46,321 nucleotides of DNA, taken from assembly GCA_041498815.1 (NCBI GenBank), contig JBGQJC010000016.1, positions 1 to 46,321 on the forward strand, given 5' to 3'. Numbering within the stretch: the stretch's first letter is position 1; every line of letters begins with the position of its first letter. Origin of the DNA: DATDPM01 sp041498815 (GTDB taxonomy: Bacteria; Pseudomonadota; Alphaproteobacteria; DATDPM01). The notes beneath the pieces were generated by a model. The model made no database searches and had not been told where the DNA came from. It worked only from the letters and a program-made list of their open reading frames with translations. The position numbers and the translations under genes were made by a program. Shown here piece by piece: positions 37,893 through 46,321 of this stretch.

Positions 37893-38777
37893 CTAAAGCG
37901 CCCGCGCCCAGGCTGGGCGCAGCGATAAACTTCCGTCGCGCGCGGCGCGGATGGATGCGAGCAATTTTTCCTTGTCCTTGGGCAAGTTGCCCGCGAGCGG
38001 AAGCGCATTCGATGCGTGATTGGAGCGGAAGATGACCGGCGATGCCGGGTCGAGGCGGGAGACGAATAACTCCTGCTCGGCCAAGATGCCGTCGTCGTCC
38101 TGAGTCTCGAAGGGCTCGCCGAAACTGGTCATGAAATCATCGCGCGTCGACTCCTGGAGCGTCAATTGAAGCGTCGAAACAAAGTTCGGCGCGGCAACGT
38201 TCACCAGATCGGCGGTCCCCTCGATGTGGTCGCGCCAGCGGCGCTTGCCGCCCGCCCCCAAAATCACGGTGCAAGAGGTCTTGAGCCCCGCTTGGCGCGC
38301 CTTGGCCAGCCCCTCGATCATGCCTTCGGGCGTCGCCCCCTTGCGGATGCGGCGCAAGATGTCGCGCGAGCCGGATTCGATTCCGTAATAGAGAAGCGTC
38401 AGGCCGTTGGCGCGGAGCTCCGCCAATTCGGCGACCGGCTTTTTCAGGAGATTCGCGGGCAGGGCGTAGGTCGAGACCCGCTGAAGTTCGGGGAATGTTT
38501 GGCGCAGGCGCGCCAGGATCCGAAGCAATTGCGCCGTCGGAAGCACGAGCGCGTCGCCGTCCGCCAGGAACACGCGCCGGGTGTCGGGGGCGAACTGCGC
38601 CGCCTTGGCGATATCGGAATAAACTTCGTCGAGATCGCGGACGCGGAAATCCTTGGACTTGTACATGGCGCAAAAGGTGCAGCGGTTGAAGCTGCAGCCG
38701 ATCGTCGCCTGGATGATCAGGTTCGGCCCCTCGGAAGGCGGACGGTAGAGGGGAAGATCGTAAATAAGCCCGGTCAT
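37893..38777 (-). CDS. Radical SAM protein
   Basis: 294 residues from the ATG at 38775-38777. The cluster motif CSFNRCTFC (CxxxCxxC) lies at residues 28-36, with GIESGSRDILRRIRKG and ILGAGG further on, the SAM-binding and barrel elements of the Elp3/HemN-like branch. No second cluster or B12 domain is present. The substrate cannot be told; many relatives are annotated only as radical SAM proteins. It is convergent with the copper operon and divergent from chrA. Its last codons contain a perfect palindrome (37904-37920). Confidence 0.9.
   Translation of the reverse strand: MTGLIYDLPLYRPPSEGPNLIIQATIGCSFNRCTFCAMYKSKDFRVRDLDEVYSDIAKAAQFAPDTRRVFLADGDALVLPTAQLLRILARLRQTFPELQRVSTYALPANLLKKPVAELAELRANGLTLLYYGIESGSRDILRRIRKGATPEGMIEGLAKARQAGLKTSCTVILGAGGKRRWRDHIEGTADLVNVAAPNFVSTLQLTLQESTRDDFMTSFGEPFETQDDDGILAEQELFVSRLDPASPVIFRSNHASNALPLAGNLPKDKEKLLASIRAARDGSLSLRPAWARAL
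37904..37920. terminator. Palindrome inside the 3' end of the radical SAM gene
   Basis: GCGCCCA, GGC, TGGGCGC: a 7-bp stem, 160 bp after the copD stop. It may end the copper operon transcript, but there is no T-tract and the sequence is also coding on the minus strand. Confidence 0.25.
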
Positions 38778-38966
38778 GGCTCGGTTCCCGTGCGGACGGC
38801 ACCTCGAATGACCTAGGCCTTCGCAGGCGATTTGACAAGGCCGGCAATCCCCGCCTGGTTTTTCACAATTCTGCCGCAACGCGCGGGTTACCCCAAATGC
38901 GGTGGAATTTGCATCCGATCCCCGCCATGGTACGGGCCGCACAAAATGGGGGAGCGGAAAGCCATC

Positions 38967-40346
38967 ATGCCGTATTCGGGGCCGACGGCGACGCACGGCG
39001 TCGCATTCGCGGACGCGGTCAAGGTCTGGGCCAAGATCGGGTTCACGAGCTTCGGCGGGCCGGCCGGCCAGATCGCCCTCATGCACCGGGTTCTCGTGGA
39101 CGAGAAGCGCTGGATCGGCGAGGTGCGGTTTCTGCATGCGCTCAACTACTGCATGTTGCTGCCGGGCCCGGAGGCAATGCAGCTTGCGACTTATATCGGG
39201 TGGCTCCTGCACCGGACATGGGGCGGCATCGTCGCGGGAATGTTTTTCGTCCTGCCCGGCTTCTTCGTGATCCTGGGCTTGAGCGCGTTATATGCCGGGT
39301 TCCAGAAATTCATGCTCGTCGAAGGCATATTCTTCGGCATCAAGGCCGCCGTGCTTGCGATCATCGTCCACGCCTTGCAACGCATCGCCCGGCGCGCGCT
39401 CAAGAACCCGGCGATGTTCGGGATCGCGGCCTTGGCCTTCGTCGCGATCTTCTTCTTCAACGTCGCCTTTCCGGCGATCATCGCCGCCGCCGCCGCGGCC
39501 GGGTTTTTAGGCGGGAAATTCTTCCCCCAAACCTTCGCCGCGGCCGCAGCAGAAGCGCCGCCCGAGGGACGGGACGCGCCGGCGCTCGACCGCTATCTCG
39601 CCTCGGGCGCGGCGGATCACACGCGCCCCCGTGCCGCCCGCGCGCTCAAGATCGTGGGCGTGTTCGTGCTGCTATGGGCGGTGCCGGTCGCGGCGCTCTA
39701 CGCCACGCTCGGGCCGGGTAACGTGTTCGCCGAGATCGGCGTCTTCTTCAGCAAGATGGCGGTCGTGACCTTCGGCGGGGCCTATGCGGTGCTGGCCTAT
39801 GTCGCGCAAGAGGCGGTCAACCATTACGGCTGGCTAAAGCCCGGTGAAATGCTCGACGGCCTCGGTCTTGCCGAAACCACGCCGGGGCCCCTGATCCTCG
39901 TCGCCGAATTCGTCGGGTTCCTCGCCGCCTTCCGCGCGCCCGGCGCGCTGGCGCCGATGGCCGCGGGGGCGCTCGGCGCTGCGCTCACGGTTTGGGTCAC
40001 TTTCGTGCCGTGTTTCTTGTGGATTTTTCTCGGCGCGCCTTATGTGGAGCGGCTGCGGGGCATACGGCTGCTCGCCTCGAGTTTGACGGCGATCACCGCG
40101 GCGGTGGTGGGCGTTATCCTCAATCTCGCGGTGTGGTTCGCGCTCCATGTATTGTTCGCATCCGTCACCGAAATGCATTTCGGGTGGCTGCGGCTTTTTG
40201 TGCCGGAGCCGCGCTCCCTCGATATCGCCGCGCTGGCACTCGCCGCCGCATCCTTCTTCGCCCTGTTCCGGCTTCGTATCGGCGTCATACCGCTGGTCGC
40301 CGCAGCAGGCGCCCTGGGCGCGGTTTACATGCTGGGATTGCGATAA
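38967..40346 (+). CDS. chrA: Chromate transporter ChrA
   Basis: 459 residues from the ATG at 38967 (GGGGGAG 12 bases upstream; ATG 38946 is possible). It is a two-domain CHR protein: the first half has FTSFGGPAGQIALMH and NYCMLLPGPEAMQLATYIG, the second VVTFGGAYAVLAYVAQEAV and LAETTPGPLILVAEFVGF, each followed by hydrophobic helices, about ten or more in total. It exports chromate. The gene ends 1 bp before the stop of the convergent permease gene. Confidence 0.93.
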   Translation: MPYSGPTATHGVAFADAVKVWAKIGFTSFGGPAGQIALMHRVLVDEKRWIGEVRFLHALNYCMLLPGPEAMQLATYIGWLLHRTWGGIVAGMFFVLPGFFVILGLSALYAGFQKFMLVEGIFFGIKAAVLAIIVHALQRIARRALKNPAMFGIAALAFVAIFFFNVAFPAIIAAAAAAGFLGGKFFPQTFAAAAAEAPPEGRDAPALDRYLASGAADHTRPRAARALKIVGVFVLLWAVPVAALYATLGPGNVFAEIGVFFSKMAVVTFGGAYAVLAYVAQEAVNHYGWLKPGEMLDGLGLAETTPGPLILVAEFVGFLAAFRAPGALAPMAAGALGAALTVWVTFVPCFLWIFLGAPYVERLRGIRLLASSLTAITAAVVGVILNLAVWFALHVLFASVTEMHFGWLRLFVPEPRSLDIAALALAAASFFALFRLRIGVIPLVAAAGALGAVYMLGLR

Positions 40347-40347
40347 A

Positions 40348-41592
40348 TCACCACGGGATCGGGCACGTCAAGGTAAGCCAGAGGATCGCAACGGCCATTG
40401 ATATCAACGTAATCGGGATTCCGCAGCGGGCGTGCTCGCGAAAGCCGATGGTAACGCCCGCGGCCTTGGCGCGTTCGACCACGATGATGTTGGCGAAGCT
40501 GCCGGTAAGCAGAAAATTTCCCGCGAGAGTGGAAAGAAGCGCCAGGGCGTAAAGCGCGTTCGGGTCCGACGGCAGCCACATCGAAAGCATCAAGATCACC
40601 GCCGGCACATTGCCGATCGTATTGCTGGCGGCAAGCGTCAAGGGCGCCAGCACGCCCAGCCGGTCCGGCAGAAATCCGTGGGCCTTGATCCATGCCAGCG
40701 CGTCGGCCGCAAGCCCGGTGTCGCGGAATGCCGCATTCACCACGAACAGGCAGGCAAACAGCAAAAGAAGGTGCCAATCCACCTGCGCCATGATCTCGCG
40801 GGTAGCGAAGCGTCGCGAAATCAAGAGCAGTGCCGCGATTGCCAGCGCGCCCAAGGCATGCGGCACCGGCAAGATGAACAGCGCGACGAGAAGGAGCACC
40901 GCAAAGCCGCCCTTTGCGACCTGTTTGAAATCGACCTGCGGAATGTCGGGCGCAGCCGGTTCGGGCCGGTGTGAAAGGCTGTCGCGGTACAGATAGCGGA
41001 CGACCAGAAATACGGTGACAAGGGCGAATACGGCGGGCGGGCCGCAAGTGCCGAGGAAATCGAGAAATTTCAGGCCGCCCCTCTGGCCGATCAGAATATT
41101 TTGCGGGTTGCCGATGAGGGTCGCGGCCGATCCCGCATTGCTGGCGGCGGCCAAGGCGATGAGGTGGGGTTTTGCATCCACCCCGCGGCGCGTGAGTCCG
41201 CGGGCGAGGACGGGCGCGATCGCAAAGGTTACGACATCGTTGGCAAGCACCGCGGAAAGCGCGCCAGAAAACACGATGGTGATTCCCAGCAGCGCCATCT
41301 GGCTGCTATTCGAGCTCGCAATGCGCGCCGCGCACCAGTCGTAGTATCCGGCAAGCACGAACTGGGCCGATAGCGCCATCAGCCCGAATAATATGCAGAG
41401 CGTGGGAAAATCGATCGAAGCCAGAATTGCCGGGGGCCAGATCGCCCCGGTGAACGCCACGGCAACCGCGGCGAAAAGCGCGATGCCGGTGCGGTCGATG
41501 AGGAATCCCGGCACGCGCCCCAGCGCCATGCCAACATAGGTCGCGGCGAAAATCGCGGTGACCGTGAGGGTTTGCGCGGAAAGCGAAAGCAT
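40348..41592 (-). CDS. SLC13/ArsB-like anion permease
   Basis: 414 residues with about 11 hydrophobic segments. Ion-transporter (DASS/ArsB/NhaD) landmarks: LSAVLANDVVTFAIAPV (an 'NDxxT' site) and ASNAGSAATLIGNPQNILIG in the first half, and LAASNTIGNVPAVIL and LAGNFLLTGSFANIIVVE in the second, the two pseudo-symmetric hairpins. Substrates in the family include dicarboxylates, sulfate and arsenite. It faces chrA tail to tail, which may hint at oxyanions, but the ligand is not determinable. Confidence 0.85.
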   Translation of the reverse strand: MLSLSAQTLTVTAIFAATYVGMALGRVPGFLIDRTGIALFAAVAVAFTGAIWPPAILASIDFPTLCILFGLMALSAQFVLAGYYDWCAARIASSNSSQMALLGITIVFSGALSAVLANDVVTFAIAPVLARGLTRRGVDAKPHLIALAAASNAGSAATLIGNPQNILIGQRGGLKFLDFLGTCGPPAVFALVTVFLVVRYLYRDSLSHRPEPAAPDIPQVDFKQVAKGGFAVLLLVALFILPVPHALGALAIAALLLISRRFATREIMAQVDWHLLLLFACLFVVNAAFRDTGLAADALAWIKAHGFLPDRLGVLAPLTLAASNTIGNVPAVILMLSMWLPSDPNALYALALLSTLAGNFLLTGSFANIIVVERAKAAGVTIGFREHARCGIPITLISMAVAILWLTLTCPIPW

Positions 41593-42205
41593 GAGGCCGG
41601 ACGCCGGCGGCGGAATTTCAAAGGCCGCCGATCATCCACGAGCGGACCTCATCCGGCAAGGCCGGAAGAACTAGGCCCGATGCTTTGCGGTCACCGGCTT
41701 TGCGCCGAAACCGGGATGACGGCCGGGCGCCGCGGCAAGGTGGTAGCAAGTGCCGGCGTCGGGACCGGCGCCGCCGGGACGGAATGGGCACGGCCTTCGC
41801 GCATGCAGCAATAACCATATGGCACGGATTCTCCTTTGTCCATTGGGCTTAACCGCGACGAAATGCCTCTCTGAAAATATATATTTTGCAGCGCAACAAG
41901 GGTGCGGGCGGGGCCAACCGCTGGGCCTCGGGCCGGTTTTTGGCGCAAGAGCTGGATGTTGCAGCCCGGGGTGCGCGATGATTCTCGATCATGACCCGAT
42001 GCCTAAACGCCGCCGCGCCAAAATTGTTCCCGGAGTCACGCGCTATCGGCCCTCTCGCGGGTCGTGTTCTCTCGATCGCGCCAAAAAAGGCCTGCGCACC
42101 GCGCGCCGCTTCGCTCTGTGGCTTGGTTGTCCTTGAAGTGATATGACGGGGCTTGCGGCCGTAAATGCCGCAGGGCGCCGATGGTTGCGCCTTGACGGGG
42201 CGGGC
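41593..42205. other. Intergenic region before the TAXI binding-protein gene
   Basis: 613 bp between divergent genes. A 54-codon frame (41978-42136) would give a very basic peptide but lacks a ribosome site. An AT-rich perfect palindrome at 41874-41887 is listed separately. The rest is GC-rich with no gene-like signal. Confidence 0.45.
41874..41887. promoter_or_regulatory. AT-rich palindrome, possible operator
   Basis: AAAATATATATTTT is a perfect 14-bp palindrome flanked by GC-rich DNA. It is about 280 bp upstream of the permease start (minus) and 320 bp upstream of the TAXI gene (plus). It could be a protein-binding site or easily melted DNA; no specific regulator can be named. Confidence 0.3.
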
Positions 42206-43276
42206 ATGATGACCGGGCCGGGGGCAGTTCGAAAATTCGCGCGCGCGCGGCTCTGCGCCGCCCTGTGCACGGCGATGGCCCTCACGCTGGCCGCCGCAAC
42301 TGCGGAAGAGCCGGGTGAAACCCAGGAACCCCCCGGCACCTATTTTCGCATCGGCACCGGTTCCTTGGGCGGCACCTATTTCCCAATCGGTGGGTTGATC
42401 GCCGACGTCCTCACGTTCCGCCACGGGGGCTCCGATTGCGCCAACGGCGGATGTGGCGTTCCGGGGCTGGTCGCCGTCGCCCAAGTGACCCAAGGCTCGG
42501 TCGAGAACGTGATCGCGCTCGAATCGGGCACGCTGGAATCCGCGACCGTCCAGGCAGACGTCGCTTATTGGATGTATGTCGGCCAGTGGATATTCTCCAC
42601 CCGGCCGCCGGCGCGGTCGCTTCGCGCCATCGCCAACCTCTATACCGAAAGCATTCATCTGGTGGCGCGGCGCGATGCCGGCATCCGCTCCGTTGCCGAC
42701 CTTAAGGGCAAGCGCGTGTCCTTTGGCGAGCACGGCTCCGGCACCGATGTCGATGCGCGCATCGTGCTGGGCGGCTTCGGATTGACCGAGGCCGACGTGA
42801 CGGCCGAGCATTTGGGCCCGTCGCCTTCGGCCGAGATGTTGCGCACCGGCAAGCTCGACGCCTTTTTCCTTGTCTCCGGCACGCCGGCTTCCGCCGTTTC
42901 CGAGCTGGCGGAAGCGACCGAAGGAAGCGAAAACGCGATCACGCTGGTGCCGATCATGGAAGTGGACGCCGCGCGCATCCGCGAGGCCTATCCGTTCTAC
43001 AAACTCACCGTCATCCCGGGGGACACCTACCGCGGCATCGGCCCGACCGCGACCCTGGGTGTCTCGGCGGAATGGCTGGTCTCCGACAGCCTCGATGCCG
43101 GTCTCGTGTATGAGATCACGCGCGCGCTGTGGCACAAAAATGCCCGCGCCCTGCTCGATACCGGCCACCCCGAAGGGCGCAACATCAGGATCGAGAACGC
43201 GTTGACGAACGTCACCTTGCCGCTGCACCCCGGGGCCGCGCGCTATTACCGCGAAGCCGGGCTGTTGAAGGAATGA
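42206..43276 (+). CDS. TAXI-family TRAP transporter solute-binding protein
   Basis: 356 residues from ATG 42206. A signal peptide (RLCAALCTAMALTLAAATA) precedes the TAXI fold: FRIGTGSLGGTYFPIGG, CANGGCGVPGLVAVAQVTQGS (in part), SLRAIANLYTESIHLVAR, VADLKGKRVSFGEHGSGTDVDAR and LVSGTPASAVSELAE. TAXI proteins bind small acids or amino acids (e.g. glutamate, 2-oxoglutarate) for a fused DctQM permease. No permease gene is adjacent; an unusual insert with two Cys (CANGGC) near residue 78 could form a disulfide. Confidence 0.9.
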   Translation: MMTGPGAVRKFARARLCAALCTAMALTLAAATAEEPGETQEPPGTYFRIGTGSLGGTYFPIGGLIADVLTFRHGGSDCANGGCGVPGLVAVAQVTQGSVENVIALESGTLESATVQADVAYWMYVGQWIFSTRPPARSLRAIANLYTESIHLVARRDAGIRSVADLKGKRVSFGEHGSGTDVDARIVLGGFGLTEADVTAEHLGPSPSAEMLRTGKLDAFFLVSGTPASAVSELAEATEGSENAITLVPIMEVDAARIREAYPFYKLTVIPGDTYRGIGPTATLGVSAEWLVSDSLDAGLVYEITRALWHKNARALLDTGHPEGRNIRIENALTNVTLPLHPGAARYYREAGLLKE

Positions 43277-43305
43277 GCGCGATGCGGCGCTTGCCGTGCG
43301 CCTTC

Positions 43306-43959
43306 TTAAAACTCGAAGTCGGGGATGACCCACGGCTCGTTGCGCGCCGCATCGAACCAGGCCTGCATGTCGGGCAGGCTCCAGATCGCCTCGGAATAGC
43401 TCCGCGGGATATCCTCCAACGACACGCCGTAGGTTTTTAAGCGGCTCACGACCGGCGCGAACATCGCGTCCGCAATCGTGAAGTCTCCGAACAGAAAATC
43501 GCCGCCGTCCCCATATTTCATGCGGCAATCGCGCCAGATCGCGGTGATCCGGTTAATGTCGGCTTTTGCCTCGGGCGTTATCTCACGCCCCGGAAACGAA
43601 CTGCGCATATTCATCGGCATGGTGCGGCGAAGGTCCGTGAATCCCGCATGCATTTCGCTGCTGACGGAGCGCGCCAGCGCGCGCTTTACCGCATCGCGCG
43701 GCCACAGCCGAATCTTAGGATAGGTTTCGCCCAGGAACTCGGCGATCGCCAGCGAATCCCAGACCACCGTGCCCTTGTGATGCAGCGCCGGCACCTTGCC
43801 CGAGGGGGAGAAGCGCAGAATCGTCTCGCGCGAGTCCTTCTCGCGAATCGGGATCACCAATTCGTCGAACGCCCCGCCCGTGCGCCGCAGCACGAGCCAG
43901 GCGCGAAGCGACCAGGACGAATAATTCTTGTTGCCGAGATAAATCGTGATGTCCGGCAT
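43306..43959 (-). CDS. Glutathione S-transferase family protein
   Basis: 217 residues. The thioredoxin-like N-domain has the active-site segment NYSSWSLRAW, the cis-Pro GKVPALHH and the glutathione-binding DSLAIAEFL. The helical C-domain has FLFGDFTIADAMFAPV, the N-capping box of GSTs. It conjugates or reduces electrophiles with glutathione; the substrate is unknown. It is divergent from the aminopeptidase gene. Confidence 0.92.
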   Translation of the reverse strand: MPDITIYLGNKNYSSWSLRAWLVLRRTGGAFDELVIPIREKDSRETILRFSPSGKVPALHHKGTVVWDSLAIAEFLGETYPKIRLWPRDAVKRALARSVSSEMHAGFTDLRRTMPMNMRSSFPGREITPEAKADINRITAIWRDCRMKYGDGGDFLFGDFTIADAMFAPVVSRLKTYGVSLEDIPRSYSEAIWSLPDMQAWFDAARNEPWVIPDFEF

Positions 43960-44067
43960 GAGACAACGCGCGGGCGCGCATCAAAGATGCGGCGCCCGGC
44001 CCCTTTTCAGTATCGACACAGCCTGCCATTCTAGTCGCGCCGATTGCCCGGCCAAAGGGGGAATTCC

Positions 44068-45532
<1,465 letters not shown>

Positions 45533-45537
<5 letters not shown>

Positions 45538-45600
45538 TTTGACCCGCGGCGGACGCGCCGATAGTTTGACCCGCGGCGGACGCGCCGATAGATTGATACG
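45533..45600. repeat. 27-bp tandem repeat, two copies and a partial third
   Basis: GATA(A/G)TTTGACCCGCGGCGGACGCGCC occurs at 45533-45559 and 45560-45586 with one mismatch, and a third copy starts at 45587 (GATAGATTGATACG). The first copy includes the TAA of the aminopeptidase gene. Each copy contains TTTGACC and GATAGT-like words, so it may hold binding sites for the MarR regulator encoded just downstream. Confidence 0.8.
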
Positions 45601-45630
45601 TATGCGAAACGTTCTAGTTCGAATGCGGCG

Positions 45631-45972
45631 ATGAAAATCGGAGCGCGCGAGGCGCTCGAGTTATGGCGGGGAGCGCTCGTCGAGACCGTGCGCCGCAGCG
45701 CGCCCGATTTGACCGCGCGCCAGCAGGCGGTGCTGTTTTGCGTCTATCTCCTTCCCCCGCCCCATACCGTGCGCGGGCTGGCGCGCGAGTTGAAGCTGCG
45801 CAAGCCGGCGGTTACCCGGGCGCTCGACCGGCTGGAAGAAACCGGGCTCGTCCGCCGCCGGACCGATCCCGAGGACAAGCGGAGCGTCCTGGTCCAGCGC
45901 ACCGTCAAGGGCTCGGTCTATTTGAGCGAGTTCGGCGACCTCATCCTGCGCGCGGCTCGCGCGATCCCGTGA
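45631..45972 (+). CDS. MarR-family transcriptional regulator
   Basis: 113 residues. The winged helix is clear: LTARQQAVLFCVYL, TVRGLARELKLRKPAVTRALDRLEETGLVRR (recognition helix, in part) and the wing TDPEDKRSVLVQRT. The N-terminal and C-terminal dimerisation helices are short. It follows the 27-bp repeat by 31 bp and likely controls its own gene or a neighbour. The effector is unknown. Confidence 0.9.
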   Translation: MKIGAREALELWRGALVETVRRSAPDLTARQQAVLFCVYLLPPPHTVRGLARELKLRKPAVTRALDRLEETGLVRRRTDPEDKRSVLVQRTVKGSVYLSEFGDLILRAARAIP

Positions 45973-46057
45973 GCAGCCCGGGAACGCCGGGGGCCCGAAC
46001 CCGTTTACCTATTGGCAACGATTGGCGGGCGACCCTCTCGGTCCAAGAGGTTTTTTT

Positions 46058-46321
46058 ATGGCGATAGCCCGGACGATTTCGGCCTGGGACCGCAAGGCGG
46101 CGGGGCTTTTGGCCCGGCCGCTGGCGCGGCTTCGCGCGCGCCCCAATGTGGTGACTCTGGCCTTGGCCTTGCTGGGCTTGGGTTCCGGCTTGTTCTTCGC
46201 CGGCGGGCAGGCCGTGGTCGGCGGGTTCCTGTTTCTCGCCGCCCTCGTCTTCGGCCATGTCGACGGCGCGCTTGCCAAGCTCACCGGGCAGACCAGCGGC
46301 TTGGGCCATAGGCTGCACCGC
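46058..46321 (+). CDS. CDP-alcohol phosphotransferase-like protein, 3' end outside window
   Basis: 88 codons to the window end; the ATG follows AGAGG at 7 bases. Hydrophobic helices and PNVVTLALALLGLGSGLF match the opening of CDP-alcohol phosphatidyltransferases. The signature DxxDGxxAR(x8)GxxxD reads GHVDGALAKLTGQTSGLGHRLH here: first Asp replaced by Gly, Arg by Lys and third Asp by His. Only the second Asp-Gly is kept, so metal and CDP binding may be impaired or altered. It could be a divergent or inactive relative; a single sequencing error could not explain three changes. Confidence 0.7.
   Translation, partial: MAIARTISAWDRKAAGLLARPLARLRARPNVVTLALALLGLGSGLFFAGGQAVVGGFLFLAALVFGHVDGALAKLTGQTSGLGHRLHR

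Noticed and set aside
41820..41836. TGGCACGGATTCTCC as a third sigma54 promoter
   Set aside because: The -12 part (TTGC) is missing: the sequence has CTCC at that position.
41978..42136. 54-codon basic ORF before the TAXI gene
   Set aside because: No ribosome site and no recognisable pattern; composition looks like chance in GC-rich DNA.

Overview
This is a GC-rich chromosomal window from an alphaproteobacterium-like organism. That placement rests on gene content and style only: assimilatory NirBD-NasA with a sigma54/NtrC-type control region, CopC/CopD, ChrA, a methanol-metabolism-type cytochrome c, a TAXI binding protein, and many ATGA gene overlaps. No rRNA or tRNA gene, CRISPR array or intact mobile element was seen. 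One IS3-type transposase fragment and one frameshifted DUF6496-like remnant are the clear genetic debris.

Layout. 1-5.5 kb (minus strand): the 5' part of a secreted coiled-coil/proline-rich protein (TTG start), then an operon encoding a four-PAS histidine kinase, a single-domain receiver, and a receiver fused to a class III adenylate cyclase. 6-9.4 kb (minus strand): a cyclic-nucleotide-binding protein without DNA-binding domain, paired with an 888-residue fusion of a NapH-like 4Fe-4S membrane module, a 2Fe-2S ferredoxin and a NirB-like FAD reductase; an IS3 OrfA relic lies just upstream. 9.5-12 kb: a periplasmic protein made of three near-identical His/Cys repeats, then an RhlE-type helicase. 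12.5-20 kb (plus strand): a zinc-ribbon miniprotein, a DUF6134 protein, a cupredoxin, a membrane histidine kinase, an outer-membrane beta-barrel candidate, a beta-hydroxyacid dehydrogenase, a PEGA-like protein and a patatin lipase.

20-27.3 kb is a compact nitrate assimilation locus: narK faces away from nirB-nirD-nasA, and the 381-bp gap carries two consensus sigma54 promoters, one per direction, plus an NtrC-type palindrome between them. 27.3-30.2 kb holds a cytochrome c, an alkaline-phosphatase-family enzyme and a small secreted protein. 30.2-34.9 kb is a macA-macB-outer-membrane-factor efflux operon. 35.2-37.9 kb is a copper operon: DUF2946, a second copy of the beta-barrel family seen at 16 kb, copC, copD and perhaps a coupled 47-codon ORF. 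The rest carries a radical SAM protein, ChrA, an SLC13/ArsB-like permease, a TAXI binding protein, a glutathione S-transferase, an M17 aminopeptidase, a MarR regulator after a short tandem repeat, and the start of a CDP-alcohol phosphotransferase-like protein whose catalytic motif looks degenerate.

Themes worth following: (1) two copper-flavoured loci sharing one uncharacterised beta-barrel family; (2) a possible phosphorelay-to-cAMP-to-redox route linking the cyclase operon to the cyclic-nucleotide-binding/flavoprotein pair 3 kb away; (3) a divergent sigma54 nitrate promoter region; (4) the triple His/Cys repeat protein.
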